64,000 nt of DNA from Epiperipatus broadwayi (taxonomy: Eukaryota > Onychophora > Udeonychophora > Euonychophora > Peripatidae). The position numbers and the translations under genes are program-made. The DNA is taken from assembly GCA_028023455.1 (NCBI GenBank), contig JAQFVV010000320.1:62001-126000 (forward strand). The letters run 5' to 3'. Positions within the stretch are counted from its first letter, which is position 1, and each line of letters starts with the position of its first letter. Of the stretch, positions 1-13,669 are shown one piece after another. The notes beneath the pieces were generated by a model, which saw only the letters and a program-made list of their open reading frames with translations, was not told where the DNA came from and ran no database searches.

Positions 1-2055
1 TGAATTTTGACATCTTGTGAAAGCAAACTTTAAGAAACCAAAATCTTTTATTAACAGCAAATTTTGAAAGGAAATTAAGTGTCTGAATTGCCAACACAGT
101 ACGAATCTCAGAAAACTAATATAAAGTGAATAGTGGAATGTAGGAAGCTGAATCAATCACTTTGAATAGCTTGTTCAGCCAAGAATAATCTAAATGTCCG
201 AAAGTTTGGGAGCTATTTATACCCTCTCTCTATCTCCTGTGCAAACATTCTTGTTTTTTAATTATAAGCCTTAGTCCAGGGTAAATCTTTATCTCCTGCT
301 CAACCTTACTTAAGAATTCTAACCAAGGGTTATTTTATAGAAAAAAACAACACAAAATTAAATCACTTTTAAAATCAAACTAAAATGGATCGTAATTAAA
401 ATAAAAGAAATAGGAATCCAATTAAAAAGTTTGATTGCTTTTAATTAATTTGATAAAAAAAAAAAACAAGCGGTAAAAGAAAACTATTTTAGAAATCAAA
501 TTTATATAAAAAAATAAAATGACATATTTTAAACACATATGAGTATATGCATCAATACACATACTCTTATAAACAACTTTTAACAGTTTTAAAACTTTAG
601 AATTTAATGGAAATAAAAGTTGGTTTTATTTTTGGCAATGAAACCATTGAATCAGATAAACTATCCGGCTCAATATATACATCAATGTGATCATCATTTT
701 ACTCAAAGATTAATTGACATTTGAATTTCAGTTAATGATCTTTAATTAAAAATGGATCTTGATTAATGATGATCAGGCCTGCTCTCCTCTATTTAAATAC
801 TTATATAAGATACTCTGGTTATATTTTCTGGTCATCATACTCCAAATCCTAGTTTAGATTGTCTCACTTAATATTTATTCATAAAGATTTGAAAGTATGG
901 GTTAAAATTTAGTTGACCCACATTCAGGGCTCTACATTCCTATAAGATAAACCACATATGAATATTTTATCCTATGTCATCATTATCTTGCATAGGTCAA
1001 AGTATAACCACTCAGAATCAGTGGAGAATTGAGGGAAGATTGCTGATATTGAGAGAATAGTTTACAAACAACTAAATGAGTTAAAAAATAAGATGACAGA
1101 CTACAACATAAAGTGAAACAACTATGGAAAACATATTTACAGAATAAAATGTGTTTTTCAAAAGAACTTATATTAAGATAAAACAAATATAAATACAAAG
1201 AGTTAGAGTTCATTTATAAACTTCATCAATAATAGCTATAGTTAATCAAATTAAGTCAGTTTCTGTTAATGTGTTTTTAGACTACTAGGTTATTCTGCTC
1301 TCTATATGAATAATACTGATGCCATGCTCTGCTAGAAAAACCAAAAGATATGGACCATTATCTATGTATTTCTACAAAGATAATTATAATCATCATCACA
1401 CTTTTTCTAAGAATTAATATCTGTATCAGAAAATAGATCTTGAAACTTCTTTAATTAAAACCACCATCTGTTTTGAAAAATTATCAATTTTGTGCCAACA
1501 CATAATTAAATTTAAAAAAAAAACAACATAATTGAATGCTAACAAATATACAGTATTTGACTTAAACATATAACCTCTTGGGACTTTTATAAAAAGGATA
1601 TTTCAAGATACTCAGGCAAATCTACCTTTGCAATATTTGTTGCCAAAAGTTCATTTAAATTTCAATTTAATAGTTAAAATAAAGAATTTTTAACTTCCAA
1701 AAATCGTGTTAAAATTTTAATATTTTATTGTTATAAATTTTTGTATGTAGAATTTTTTCATGAGGCTACATCAGGTGTATGTACAGATAAATTCCAAAAT
1801 TTATTTAAAAGGAAAAAAGTGATTATTATTTTAAGATTAAAGAGCGTGCATTTAGTATATATATATATATGTTAACAAATAAATGCACGTAGATATCATA
1901 AATATAAAATTATTTTAAAAAAAAAACAATTTTGCTTCCAATTCTTAAACAAAAAAAAAAAAAAGCAATTATGATAAAAGAAAAAATACTGTTATAAGCT
2001 ACAGCAATTGATTTTGCCTATACTCAGAATTATTTATTCTAAACTTGAATATATA
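1..2055. other. AT-rich DNA without a recognisable gene
   Basis: I see no reading frame with a familiar motif and no repeat family shared with the rest of the window. The only local structure is a 10 bp inverted repeat (1845-1854 and 1880-1889, arm CGTGCATTTA) whose loop contains a TA run. Poly(A) tracts lie near 1915 and 1950. Short open frames here look like chance in AT-rich sequence. Confidence 0.5.
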
Positions 2056-2059
2056 TATA

Positions 2060-2620
2060 TGATTAATTAGAATGGATTTGAACACAGACTTTTAAGCTTC
2101 CTTCACCTAACCATTCCTTCTTTTACAATCAGTACGCATGACCACATACATGTAAAAAAGATAAATGATCTTCAATATATGTATTTTGTGCTAAAACAGC
2201 ATGCGCCAATTGGTCCAGATTATCATCTCCCACACACATATATAATCAATGCTTGATTTATATTAAGAGCAAATCTTCAAACTTTAATGGACAGGTTTCA
2301 ATCTGCTCCACCTTCTAGCTCTTTAGCTATTCATACCATTGAAAATCTGATGATTATTGATGCCAATGTTGACCTTAAACCTGTCTATTAAAGTTTAAAA
2401 ATTTGCTATCTTAATATAAACCGAGTACTGATTATATATATATGGGAGATGATAATCTGGACCAACTGATGAGTGCTGGTTCAACACAAAATACATATAT
2501 AGAGTATATTTACCTTTTTCACAAGTATGTGGTCATATGTATCAGTTATATAAGATAGAATGGATAGGTGAAGGGATCTTGAAAGTTTGTGTTCAAATCT
2601 CTTCTAATTCATTAAGTTCA
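2060..2620. repeat. Palindromic repeat, family B, both arms present
   Basis: Two inverted arms of about 230 bp (roughly 2062-2300 and 2375-2612) flank a short centre. The arms share blocks such as TTTAATGGACAGGTTT against its reverse complement, and the phrase for 'gataatctggaccaactgatg' on one arm mirrors the other. Each outer end carries a GTTCAAATC-like stretch that resembles the T-arm (B box) of a tRNA. That hints that the unit may be a tRNA-derived retroposon present as an inverted pair rather than a DNA transposon. Related copies lie at 16192-16310, 22975-23070, 34035-34570 and 50865-51125. No coding capacity is visible. Confidence 0.65.
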
Positions 2621-2624
2621 GTAG

Positions 2625-4555
2625 AGACAATATTCTTGTATTTAAATATTAAATGATTATTTGTATTTTACTGAAATAGTTGTAATTATTTCTTAAGAAT
2701 TTTGTTGATTGTTAAATTATTAAAATATATAATATATTGAAGTGTCTAGTTATTATGTTATACTAAACTAATTCTAATTATAATATGCATATAGTAGGGA
2801 ATAATTCATATTTAGGAGTTTGTAGCATAGTGCTCCATTAATTGATTCAAGGACTCAAGCTGAATGGTGAGGATTTTCGGATTTAAAGTATTGTCTGATT
2901 AAGAATGTCATAGATAAGCAGTGCAAAGCAGGCACATGAAATATATATAAATACAATCTTTTTTGTGTTAAACTATGTATTATTTTGTTTATTAAATTTA
3001 TTAAAAAATGTTTTAGTTACAGCATGTAATCATAAAAATATTAAATATAATATATATATATATACTTATTGTAATTTAGCTTTTTTCTTTATATATCAGT
3101 GCTATTATTGTATTTATGATGTTTGCATTTTATATGGGCAACATTCATCAATAATGACATCACCATCAGTTTAATTCAGTTATATATCTGCTATTTCTTG
3201 TGGCTATTAATGTATTTAATAATCATCAGAACATCATTAGATAATAATTTTTCACCACATATTTGGACATGTATAATATTTAAGGGCCAATGTGAGGCAT
3301 GATTATAATTTTTCCCCACCATAAACATGACTTTTTATCACCATATTTTGTTATAATTATATTAATACCATGCTTTAAACTATATAAATTTGAAAAACTT
3401 ATTTCCAAATACAGTGAAAGTTGTTATGTCATCTTTGTTAAATAATTAAGCAAGCATAAAAATTGTGTTTGTAAATATGTAATTAATTGGTTAATTTATC
3501 AGAAGTTATGTAGAACTTCATCAAACTAATTTTAATCATCATCATTCAGTTATTTAGATTAATAGAGATGTGATCATTTAGAGTTTGCCACATCAGCATT
3601 CTTTTCTCTGCATTAATAATGATAATTGGATTATGTGTTTATACAATCAAATTTATATCTTTTAAATAACAGCTCACAGTAACCCAGTCAATTCTCTTTT
3701 AGATTATAAAATAGAGTTTTTACTTATATGAGTATATACAAGTTGTAGTTAATTTTTAATTTACCTAAAGAGTGATTTCATCAAACATCAGAATCATCAT
3801 TAGCAACCATTTGTGAGTATGGTAATTTTTATTTACATACACATAAAAGAAATTAAAATTTTAGTTTATCTGTGATGCCATTTATTCAAAAATTATATTA
3901 GCCATGTTTAGCATCCCCAATCTCTTAAACCATTATATGTCATTGTAAAGATATTTATTTATATATCACTGTAAAGACATTTATTTCTTTTTACTACTTT
4001 TTATCAAGCTACAAACGCAAAAACATTTTGCCATCAATGAGATATTTCCTTTTTAATCTTATTCCATTTTCATAAAAGCTGTTTTATTAATGCCAACAAT
4101 GTATCATCAGATTTTTAATTCTTGTAATGACCTAAATAAGAAATCAAAAGCCTCTATTTTTTTCATTCTTTTTATTTTATAGTTCTCCAGTTCATTCCAT
4201 GTAATTTATTCTAATACTCTTTCAGTATCCTACATTCTAAAAATAAATCTTTAGTACACATTCTTCAGTTGTATGTGAAGTCCAGCTACAGTCCAAATTC
4301 TTATTTCATTTTTGCCAACTTCTTTTGGTACAAAAAGCTATTTACCATTAAATAATAACAATAATATCTCTTTAGTGTTGTATATATTTTTTACTCTTAT
4401 ATAACTATAAATTATTTTTTATTCATATTCATTTTCTATAATTATCTCTTTTTTAAAGCAATTTTTTTTTTACCATTTATAATTTGTGGAACTTTAATAT
4501 ATTATCTACCTATTTTCCTATTATATATATTCTCACTGAATTAAAAAGAAGTGAA
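2625..4555. other. AT-rich DNA, nothing recognised
   Basis: The stretch is made of A/T runs and short TA repeats. No motif-bearing frame, RNA gene or shared repeat was found. The open frame at 2965-3174 encodes a low-complexity hydrophobic peptide and starts inside AT-rich repeat sequence, so I do not treat it as a gene. Confidence 0.5.
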
Positions 4556-4559
4556 ATGA

Positions 4560-6230
4560 AACATATATATATATATTTTAAATCTATTATATTAAAAAAT
4601 AAATGTAATAAGAATAAAATGTCCGTTAATTAATAAATATTATAACAATAATAAAAATAATAACTATAACGGTAATTAACTATTATATACCATCTTTCAA
4701 TCTGCAGAAGTACTTATGGTTAATTACTTAACCCTCTTCTACTAACATTAAATTAAAAATATATATATAACAGAAACAAACCGTCAACAACTCAAATCCC
4801 AGAAATCCCAATTTTAAAGATAGCAGCTTGTCTATTAATTATATTTATTTTATTTCTATTTGTAAAAACTTTCCTCCTTAATATTTTTTTATTATGGCTT
4901 CTCTCTTCATGAAGAATCTTAACACTTTCAAGATCAATCTTATATTTTTATTTACATGTCTTTTCATGAACAAAGAAAACTGAAGCAGTCATTAAATCAT
5001 TATTATTTTTATTTTTTACATGCTTATATAAACAATTTATCTCCTTTAATCTTTTCTCTATACTGCATCTCGAGTCACCTATATATGATAACATACATCC
5101 ACAAAAATTTGATACATAATATTACATTTTTGCTTGATAGGTATAACACTTTTAGAATTATTGACTAACTTATTAACATTATATGTAACACAAAATGAAA
5201 CATTAAGTGCCTTGAAATGGACTATTGAAAAAGAACAGGACAAAAGGATTTTAAGTATTTGGATTTATTTATTACAAGAGATAACAGTATGTAAAGTTAT
5301 AAATTAGTAATCAAACCATTGCAAAAAAAAAAAAAGATATATAAATTGAAAATCAAAAGTACCAATAATGTATAAGATGGCAAGTTTTAGATATTTTTTT
5401 GTTTCATAATGAAAGATTGTCATTATCAAGGTGATAAATTAAAAAATATTGAAATATTTGCCAAGAAATTGCTTGAAGTTGGTTATAAAATTGAACAAAT
5501 TAATAATACTTTATATCAATTTAAAAAGAAGTATAATGAGTTAAAGGAATTGAAGATAGATAATAAAAAATGGATATCTATTCCATATATTTCAAATGCT
5601 CAAGTGAAATTTTTTAAGGATGTATATATATAAGGATGTTTTTAATGTTTTATTCTGTGTTACAAAAAATGTTAATACGTTAATGAATAATTCTAAAAGT
5701 GTCATATCTGCCAAGTAAAAAAGTAATATTATGTATCAACTTTTTTGTGGATGTATGTTATCATATGTAGGTGAATCAAGGTGAAGAATAGAGACAAGAT
5801 TAAATGAGTGTGAATTGATATACCAGCATGTAAAAAGTAAAAATAGTAATGATTTAATGGCTACTTTAGTTTTCTTGGATCATGAAAGGTCATGTAAATA
5901 TAAGTAAGTTTGATCTTGAAAGTATTAAAATTCTTCATGGAGAGAAAAACCATAATAAAAAAAAATTAAGGAGCAATTTTCATAAATAGGAATAAAATGA
6001 ATATAATTAATAGACAAGTTGCTAACATTAAAATTTAGGATTCCTGGGATTTGAATTGATGATGTTTACTTCATTTATATTTTTTTGAATCTAATGGCAG
6101 TTGAAGAGGGTTAAGTAATTAACTGAAAATACTTCTGCAGATTGAAAGACAGTATATAATAATTAATTACCATTATATTTATTATTTTTATTGTTACAAT
6201 ATATTTAAATTAATGCTTATTTTATTCATA
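4560..6230. repeat. 1.6 kb inverted repeat with about 600 bp arms
   Basis: The left arm (about 4600-5205) and right arm (about 5630-6215) are diverged reverse complements over essentially their whole length. Shared landmarks include the block containing TTCAATCTGCAGAAGTACTT (left, near 4695) and its mirror near 6130, and the block with GATAACATACATCCACAAAA (left, near 5090) with its mirror near 5745. The loop of about 425 bp holds a Penelope-like coding fragment (5409-5633). The arms resemble no other repeat in this window. They could be inverted terminal repeats of one element or two head-to-head copies of a shorter one. Confidence 0.75.
5409..5633 (+). pseudogene. Penelope-like retroelement fragment (C-terminal to RT)
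   Basis: This 74-codon frame is lysine- and asparagine-rich. It contains a helix-forming segment (KKLLEVGYKIEQINNTLYQF) followed by the motif ISIPYIS near its end. In Penelope-like elements the region between the reverse transcriptase and the GIY-YIG endonuclease typically shows a 'GYP...I' helix and then an 'IPYI' motif, and this order fits. No RT palm or GIY-YIG residues are present here, so it is at most a short remnant. It lies in the loop of the inverted repeat at 4560-6230. Assignment is by motif resemblance only; chance similarity in AT-rich sequence remains possible. Confidence 0.45.
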
Positions 6231-6290
6231 TATATGAGTGTCTGTGTGTATTATCAAAAATTATGAAATAAACTTTATAATAATCAGTAC

Positions 6291-6408
6291 ACCAATATAA
6301 AAATAAATAATAGCTATATCCATCTTACATCAAATATGCCATCCTGAAAATACTACTCAGGATGGCATGCATGCTATAAGCTGGCTATAGCTATTTTTTA
6401 TATTGGTA
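6291..6408. repeat. Short palindromic element
   Basis: The outer arms ACCAATATAAAAATA... and ...TATTTTTTATATTGGT pair with each other, and a strong inner stem, ATGCCATCCTGA with TCAGGATGGCAT, closes the centre. About 118 bp in total and able to fold almost end to end. It looks like a miniature inverted-repeat element; no second copy was found in the window. Confidence 0.65.
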
Positions 6409-6409
6409 T

Positions 6410-8940
6410 ATTAAATATTGTAGAGTTTTTACCAAAGTTTTTATTTATTATATTTATTTTATTTGATTTTATATATAGAAATAAATATTTTTCTATTAAT
6501 TTTTCTTATTATAAAATCTTTCTAGCAAATATTTATTGTCACCTCCAATTAAATATTATATTTACTAATCTATTTTCTTTCATAAGTTTTAATACTTCAA
6601 ATTTTTTTAATTTGCTTTTCATTTTCCTCTTTAAAAAAAAAGTCCACCCTATTCCTGTTGGAGTAGTCTTGTTTGCTATCTACAAACCATTATCTATTTC
6701 TTATCTTTCTTTTTTTTCAATTTTATTTAAAGATTTTTTAATCCATTGACTATATAAAATGCCTCATTTTCAAATATTAAAACGGATATTATTTCTTTTA
6801 AACTATTCTCAATACCTTGTATTTGTTATATATGAATAACACTATGTTTTTAAGCAATACCATTTGTTTTTGTTTTATGTCTCTGTTCTTAATTTTCAAT
6901 TGTCTGAATAATTCATTTTTACATTTAACAATTTAAACATTTATACTCCTGCATATTTTTAAAGAATAATTATAAGTATTTTAGATTTTTCTTAGCTGAA
7001 TTTAATTTTTATATTTCATTCTATCTCTGTATACTTTGTAATAAAAGCTCATTATATTTTACACCATATCTTTTATAGTATGATATATCTGATATATCGT
7101 CTACAAAAAAGCAATCTTATTCTTTTGATTCCCCACTATTGAAATTCTTATCACTCTCTCCATTTTTTTAATTTCTAACTGAGAGATCCATTGATGATTT
7201 TATTATTATTTTGTTTCTCTTAGAAACAGAATAAATAATAAAAATGACAATGGATATCTCAGTTTAATCAATTTTCTATTTAATTTCCAGTGATTCTACA
7301 TTTCCTAATTGGTATTTATAAAAATTATTGTTGTAAAAACTCTTAATAATGCTATTATTAAGAGTCAAACTTCAAAATTTTTCTGCAATTTATTTTTACC
7401 TGCTATAGACCAGGACGTTTTTATATCTAAATATGCTACAAAAGAATTCACTCAACAAAGGATATAATAATAAAATGTCCTGAATCCAACTACTAGAAGA
7501 AATATATTCTCAAGATTTTATGCTCTTTCATTCAAGTTTTAACCTTATCCATTAATACATGTATGAATATTTTATAGAATATGAAAGTTATGAGTACTGT
7601 TATAGAACTAGTTAATAGTCTAAAATCTTTTACATTATTAATTTAATTTCCATAATCATCCAGTCATCCAGAAGCTTAAAATTATTTGTAATTTTATTAA
7701 AGTGTCCTCTTAAATCAGCTTTGTGCATCTTTCATGTCCTAATATCATCTCAGCTATCACACCAGCTATTTCTTTTGCTTTTGTTTTTTAAACTATTTAT
7801 TGCAATATCCTGAATCTGTCAAATTTATCCATATTTTCTGAAATAATTTTTCATCATAAACAATTTGCTTTTGTACATTATTTTTTATAATTATTAACAT
7901 GAACTCACTTTATATTGTTAATATTTTTACATTATTAATAATGTCTTTAATGTTAGAAGTTATTAAATTCTATTTTAATATAAATACATTTGCATTCTTC
8001 TACCGAAAATGAAACAGCAAAGTCTTCAATTTGGTCAATGTTTCCCAAAAATGTTGTATTTTAAGTTTTCTGTCAAAGCAATTGAGACAAGAAGATAATA
8101 TGACAAAGTGACCACATTTTATTATTATTAATGGCAGTTTTTTTTTTTGTTATTTTATTAGCACAGTTTAGTCTGGTATCTGATTAAGGGCTTTGAGTCA
8201 TAGGATTAACTCATTATTTGACAAATTCATAACATGAGATTTGAGTCTGCACTTGGTAAATCTTGGAAGATTTTTCTGTCCTTAAGCAAGCCTAGAATTC
8301 TGTTTTCGTATCACTGAATCATAGCTAAACTAGCTACCCATGTAATGTGGTCAGTAAATAATTATTGAGTATTATCTTAAGAGTAAAGGTTCCAAATTAA
8401 TCTGCTATGACAGATGAATGTTAAAGTACTGATTCTAAAAATGCAATTGCAATATAATGTTACCCTCATCATTTGTGGCAAATGTCATGTTTACATGCCA
8501 TTGAGCTGATGACTTCCCTTATCTTTAATGAGCCATCACACCATTAAGAAGTATTGACCATCTAACAATCACTTTAAAAGTCTTACATGATAGTGTTGTT
8601 GTATTTTAACCTTTTTTTTCTTTCTTTTGCAAAAAATATTTTGATACATTTTGGTTGTTGATTTTGTCTCAAATGTGAGAATTTACACTCTTTAATGCAT
8701 CCCATATTTTAATACTATGACAATATTTCTATCTTTTTTAAAAAAAAAAAACCTATGACTATTTATCTTCACTCCCAGCATAGTTCTCATTTAATCAAAT
8801 ATATTAATCATTACTTTTACTTTGGTATTATCAAAAGCTGAAGAAATCTGCTTTTATATTTTGTTTGGTATTAAGCATAACAATCTTCATGAAATCAATT
8901 TTTTTCTTTGATAACTTCAGAATATTGAAGTTTGGTTTAG
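6410..8940. other. AT-rich DNA, nothing firmly recognised
   Basis: No gene or shared repeat is supported. On the minus strand around 7105 a short frame reads CFFVDDISDIS, which superficially resembles a reverse transcriptase catalytic motif, but the surrounding frames show no other RT block. Part of 8160-8530 is somewhat richer in GC but single-copy here. Confidence 0.4.
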
Positions 8941-8944
8941 CATT

Positions 8945-9345
8945 TCTGCAACTTCTATCTAAACATCACATGATTGTGGCTGTGATTATTAAAAAAAAGC
9001 CAAAGACATCAAAAAGTATGGATGCTGAACAGTTCATATCTATACAACTATACAAGCTAATGTGATTAAATTGGAAAACATTATTGTATTTTCATTTGGA
9101 CTCAAAGCTTTATAGTTATCTAATACAATAAAAGGTGTCTGCTTGAGGATTGCATTAGATCCTAAGATCTAGATGCAGTGCTTTCAGATTCAAGGCTCCT
9201 TACTGATGAAAGCCACAAGCTAGAGACTAGTCTGAGGATATTGAATTAGTAGGCACTAGATAGGAATTTTATGCAAACCTTCTTGCATCCATTGATTATT
9301 TTAGTTTGCACTGAGTGGCAATACCGTATGGAGATTTTAGCCTCT
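8945..9345 (+). repeat. Family A repeat, single-arm copy
   Basis: It begins with the family end signature AAACATCACATGAT (about 8950). It then contains a block around 'ccaaagacatcaaaaagt', a block around TCAAAGCTTTATAGTTA, and the diagnostic run CTGATGAAAGCCACAAGC followed by CTAGTCTG and GCACTAGATAG. It ends near 'accgtatggaga'. The same blocks occur in reverse orientation at 47270-47663, which confirms the homology. Other copies at 45585-45832, 48917-49240, 55885-56180 and 59507-59870 carry both inverted arms. Confidence 0.7.
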
Positions 9346-10435
9346 GTATAAACAATTTCTATCTATATAGTGACTTAAGGATTTCAAATTTTTAAATTTT
9401 TTTTTTCTTTTTTTAATATATTTTATATATATATGTAGCTTTGGTGATATGATTACAAATATAATGAATAATAAAAAAATTATATATAACAGCTATGCAA
9501 ATGAATATATATATATATTAATAATAATTACATAGAAAAAACCTTTTTTTGCAAATGGTTTTGTGTTCTTTTCAAATGTTAATAGCATCTATTTTAACAA
9601 ATTATTGCAGATAGAATATATAATGTTCTATAATTGAAGTAAAATAACGACAATAACACAATAAAACATTAGTAAAATAGAATAAAAAAATTTATATAGA
9701 GATTCAATATAACTTCAAAGAATTGACTATATAACATACCAATATACAGAATAAATAATATATACACTATCGAACTTTATATATACTCTCTTGTATAATT
9801 TTCCATTTATTTTTAATTGATCAATTGCTAACTAAATTTATTGAAGTTTTATAAAATATTTATACAATTATTTAAGTTATACTTAATATAAAATATTTAA
9901 TATATTTCACTTCTTTTTGGATCTTTAATATAATTTAAAAATTTAATATTTTTTAGCATCTAATTTATGTCCATATGTTAAGTAGTTAATATATAAAGCA
10001 GATTTATCATCTCATCTATTAATTGCATTGCTAACAATTGATCAATTAAAAATGAATGAACAATTATATAAGGTAGTATATATAAAGTTGTATAATGTAT
10101 GTATTATTATTTTTTATACTATTATGTTATTTAGTCAATTCTGAGAAGTTTTACATATTTTCAAAATCCAAGGAAAATGAATATGGAATTTGCAAATAAC
10201 ATATTTTTAATTGCAATAGCTGAGAAAAAACTACAGGACCTGGTAGATCATTTGATAAGAGCAGGGACGGAGTATAAATACAGGCAAAATAAGTGTAATG
10301 TCATTGAATAAAGGTAGAAGAAAGATAAAAGTAGACAGGTTTTGGAGTTTTTTTATTTGAATTTTAGTATAAATTAAGATGGCAATGTCATGCAGAGATA
10401 AATGCATAAATAATTAATGTTGATATCAAAAGCAT
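9346..10435. other. AT-rich DNA, nothing recognised
   Basis: Dominated by A/T runs and TA microsatellites (near 9420 and 9505). No motif-bearing frame was seen. The final few hundred bases may contain unrecognisable upstream parts of the LINE fragment that starts at about 10440. Confidence 0.4.
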
Positions 10436-10439
10436 TTAT

Positions 10440-10905
10440 AAAATTAATGTCTATAAGAAAAACAGAGGTATAAGCATGTGGTCAAAGTGAATATTATTGA
10501 AAACTTTGATATGGTCCATTGCAATATATGAATGTGAGGCATGTACATTAAAGCAGCAGAAGAGAAAAAAATTGATGCTTTTGAAATGTTTTATAGAAGA
10601 ATGCTTGACATACCTTTGAGCAGCTAAGAAAACTAATGAATGGAATTTTGGGAGAAAAAAATAGTTGGAGATAATAAAATGATGAAAATTATAACATTTT
10701 GAACATGTGGCAAGGAGATTAGCACACTTGAAAAGAATATCATATTTACATGGTTAATGGATCAAGAGGACAAGAATAAGACTATCATGGTTCAATAACA
10801 TTGTAGAATGTTTGGGATTGACAATTTTGGCTGCATACAATTAGGTAGAGAAGAGAATGATCTGGAGGCACTTCATTCATACTGCAACTCATCATTGAAT
10901 TGATT
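10440..10905 (+). pseudogene. RTE/Jockey-type LINE, C-terminal reverse transcriptase remnant
   Basis: Conceptual translation in shifting plus-strand frames gives pieces of the conserved C-terminal part of APE-type LINE ORF2. One is a 'YxCExWTLK' analogue (IYECEACTLKQQKRK), then IDAFEMFYRRMLDIPL, then RTRIRLSWFNNIVECLGLT. The last corresponds to the family's 'RGRPxTxWxDNIxxWxGLxL' tail. Several stops and frame changes separate the pieces, and the catalytic RT core is absent, so this is a 5'-truncated dead copy. It uses the same protein family as the larger copy at 40500-43170. Confidence 0.7.
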
Positions 10906-13340
10906 GATTAGACAATGATATTCATGAAATGAAAAACAAAATGAACACAGAAATATAAATTCCTAAAAAATGCACTATTTATTATTGAAATTACAGACAC
11001 AAGTGTATATTAAATAAAATAAAACAAAAAATAGTCTGCAAACAAAACATCTATTAAATAAAAAATAGCAAAAGATAGTCTACACATAAAATGTGTGTTT
11101 AAAAATAGCAGGAAGTAGCACTCACATGTGTGTTTGAAGCTACACCATTTTTACATTATTCCAATAAATGATTAGTATTGAACATTGGAATATAAAACTT
11201 TATCATGATAAAATATCACTAATTTTTTATACAGCTACTATTAGTTTTCTTCTTTGTATTAAAATATTACCTAAGGAATACTAATTAAGATTTTTTTGCT
11301 GCATTCTTGAATAACATTTGTAAATGATATGTATATAAATTCATTGTTAACTCCAATTCAGTTTTTTTTCTTTGCTCATATAAAACATTAGGTACCAACT
11401 TGTTCTTTATATTTACTTAATATTTTTTCTGTGTGGATTACTTTTGCTTTCATTATTTAATACACATTTTTATTGCAAAATATATTTGCATGAGAACATT
11501 CAATAGAAAATACAAGCATTGTAAAATGCTGACATTTTTTTATGGATTTGTATTTCTGTGTATATTTTTTTGTTATCCATGCATTTATTTGTAAAATAAT
11601 TGATTTTTTTTTTGATAAATAAATTAATTTCATTGACAAGGTATAGTTTATAGCTCTAGGTTGAACTATGGAAGAAGGGACTGTAATTAACCATATAAGT
11701 TTCTATCACTTTCAGTTGTATCTTGACAGCCTACCTGGTGAGTAGATCCAGTGATACTTTCTGCTATATTGTCAGCTTATCTCATGCCAACATTCGGATC
11801 CTGCAAATTCCAGTCCTAACATAGACTTGCCTCGTGGCATCAATTGTTTAGATTAACAGTTATTGTCTAGAAAATAAAGATTCTGTCTTTCAGCTCTGTG
11901 ATAGTAATTCTCTAAAAAAACATAGTTCTATAACCCTACCTTCAAAATGACTGACTATTTATTGCTAGATCTCCATCCTTAATGGAAATATTTGGATTCA
12001 ATGAGCATCATTGCCTATTGGCCTATTGTTGCCATTGGCTATGCCTTATCTATCTATATATGCATAGGTTCATGGCAAAGTCCAATCTATAAAAGATGGA
12101 ATCTGAACTAGTTCATTATATGAAGGTAAGGTAAGATATGACAACAACATATACTTTTGATTTTATTTAATATACACCTAAAGTAAATTCAAAAATAAAT
12201 GTAAACTTTTTATTTTTATCGATTACTTTTTTCGCTGTATCTTAATACTACGCAGTTATATCAAGCAAATAGAATAGGCAATACATTAGATGAACCCAAA
12301 AGTAAAGGCAATAGTTCAAAATAATATTGATGGAAAAAGAGTTGGATTTATATTGAAAAATTTGGTGGTTAATTTATTTTTCAAGTATGCGACATTGTAA
12401 CAATTACAGACTTTTGATAGATAACAAATCATTACTAAAAAATAATCAATATTATGATTTACCTAAATAATTTTATCTTGAAAATTTTTCAAGATAATGA
12501 AACAATGAAAAAAAATTTAGAGGGAAAAATATATAAATAGTTTAATCTCTCTCTTTTTTTTGTAAATGTACTCAAACTTTGTGCTATTAATAGTTATATT
12601 TTATCGAAATATATTTTGCTATATTTTTATCATAAATATATCAGATATAAGCAACAATAATATTTCTGTAATAATCGACATAATTGAACAATAAAATTTG
12701 CATAAAAGTAGGTATGGATAAATAATAAAATAACTGAAGATTACTTTCACTAACTAATGCCTATTTTATATTTATATGTTACTGATTATATGTGAATAAT
12801 AATAATAAAGGTTGCCATAGAAATTTAGATTATAAAAATGTTTTTGATGTATTTTTTCCTATAAAATTATCAGATTTCAAGTTTTATTATATTAATATTT
12901 GAGAATAAATAATTTATATTTGGTATAAAATTCTGAAAACAATTTTTTTAAGATTATTCTTAGAATAATAAATTTTAAAGATTAAAAATCTGCTGATATA
13001 AAAAACCTGTCATCTTAGATAAGCGCGATTAAAATAATATATTTGCAATAAATACTTTTAGAGAAATATGTTTTTTTTTTATTAATAAAATATTCCACTA
13101 GAGAAATATATATATAAAAACTAAGATTTAAACACATCATTACTTTATATATTAAACAGCACATTTAATTATATTAGCATTAATTTGTTCAAATGACTTT
13201 AGCAGAAAATGCCAACATTTTTTTATGCTATCAATTCAGAATTGTCAATTATTAGGCATAACAGTGAGTTTCTAATTAACTTTCTTTCTTTCCCTATATT
13301 TCAAATATATGTCTTCTAAGATGCATTCCAACTAGCAGAT
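10906..13340. other. AT-rich DNA; slightly GC-richer block at 11640-12120
   Basis: No coding motif or RNA gene was recognised. Bases 11640-12120 are noticeably less AT-rich than their flanks and lack long A/T runs. That could mark an old insertion or a conserved non-coding block, but no end repeats are visible. The minus-strand frame at 11457-11639 is low complexity. Confidence 0.4.
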
Positions 13341-13344
13341 TACT

Positions 13345-13665
13345 TCAGTTAGGGCAAGAGTACTTGCGTATTAGACCTGCTGCCTGTGTTTGCTGCAGCA
13401 GAATGCCATACTTTGCTCTAGTGAGGTAGGGTGTTTGTGACTGCAGAATGCCAGATTAAAAAGTAAAATTTTTAACAATATGAAAAGTATAAATTTGTAC
13501 ACAAAAATAATAAATGCATTACAATGCTAAATAAAAGCAGGTAGTTGTGAGTTTTTAATATGGCATTTTGCCATCGCAAACATCCTTCCCCTCACTGGAG
13601 AAAGGTATGTGATTCTCTCATTGCAAACATGGGCAACAGAGCTGATACATAAGTACCAGGCCAAA
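13345..13665. repeat. Palindromic element with diverged 110 bp arms
   Basis: The arm at about 13345-13460 (with GTACTTGCGTATTAG, TGTTTGCTGCAG and CTAGTGAGGTAGGGTGTTTG) is the diverged reverse complement of about 13555-13665 (with CAAACATCCTTCCCCTCACT and the mirrored GTACTT block). The GC content is above local background, which helps show the limits. No coding capacity; consistent with a miniature inverted-repeat element. Confidence 0.6.
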
Positions 13666-13669
13666 AGTT

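Noticed and set aside
7090-7130. Minus-strand CFFVDDISDIS, resembling an RT catalytic motif
   Set aside because: No other RT block could be read in the flanking frames; VDD by chance is plausible in AT-rich DNA.
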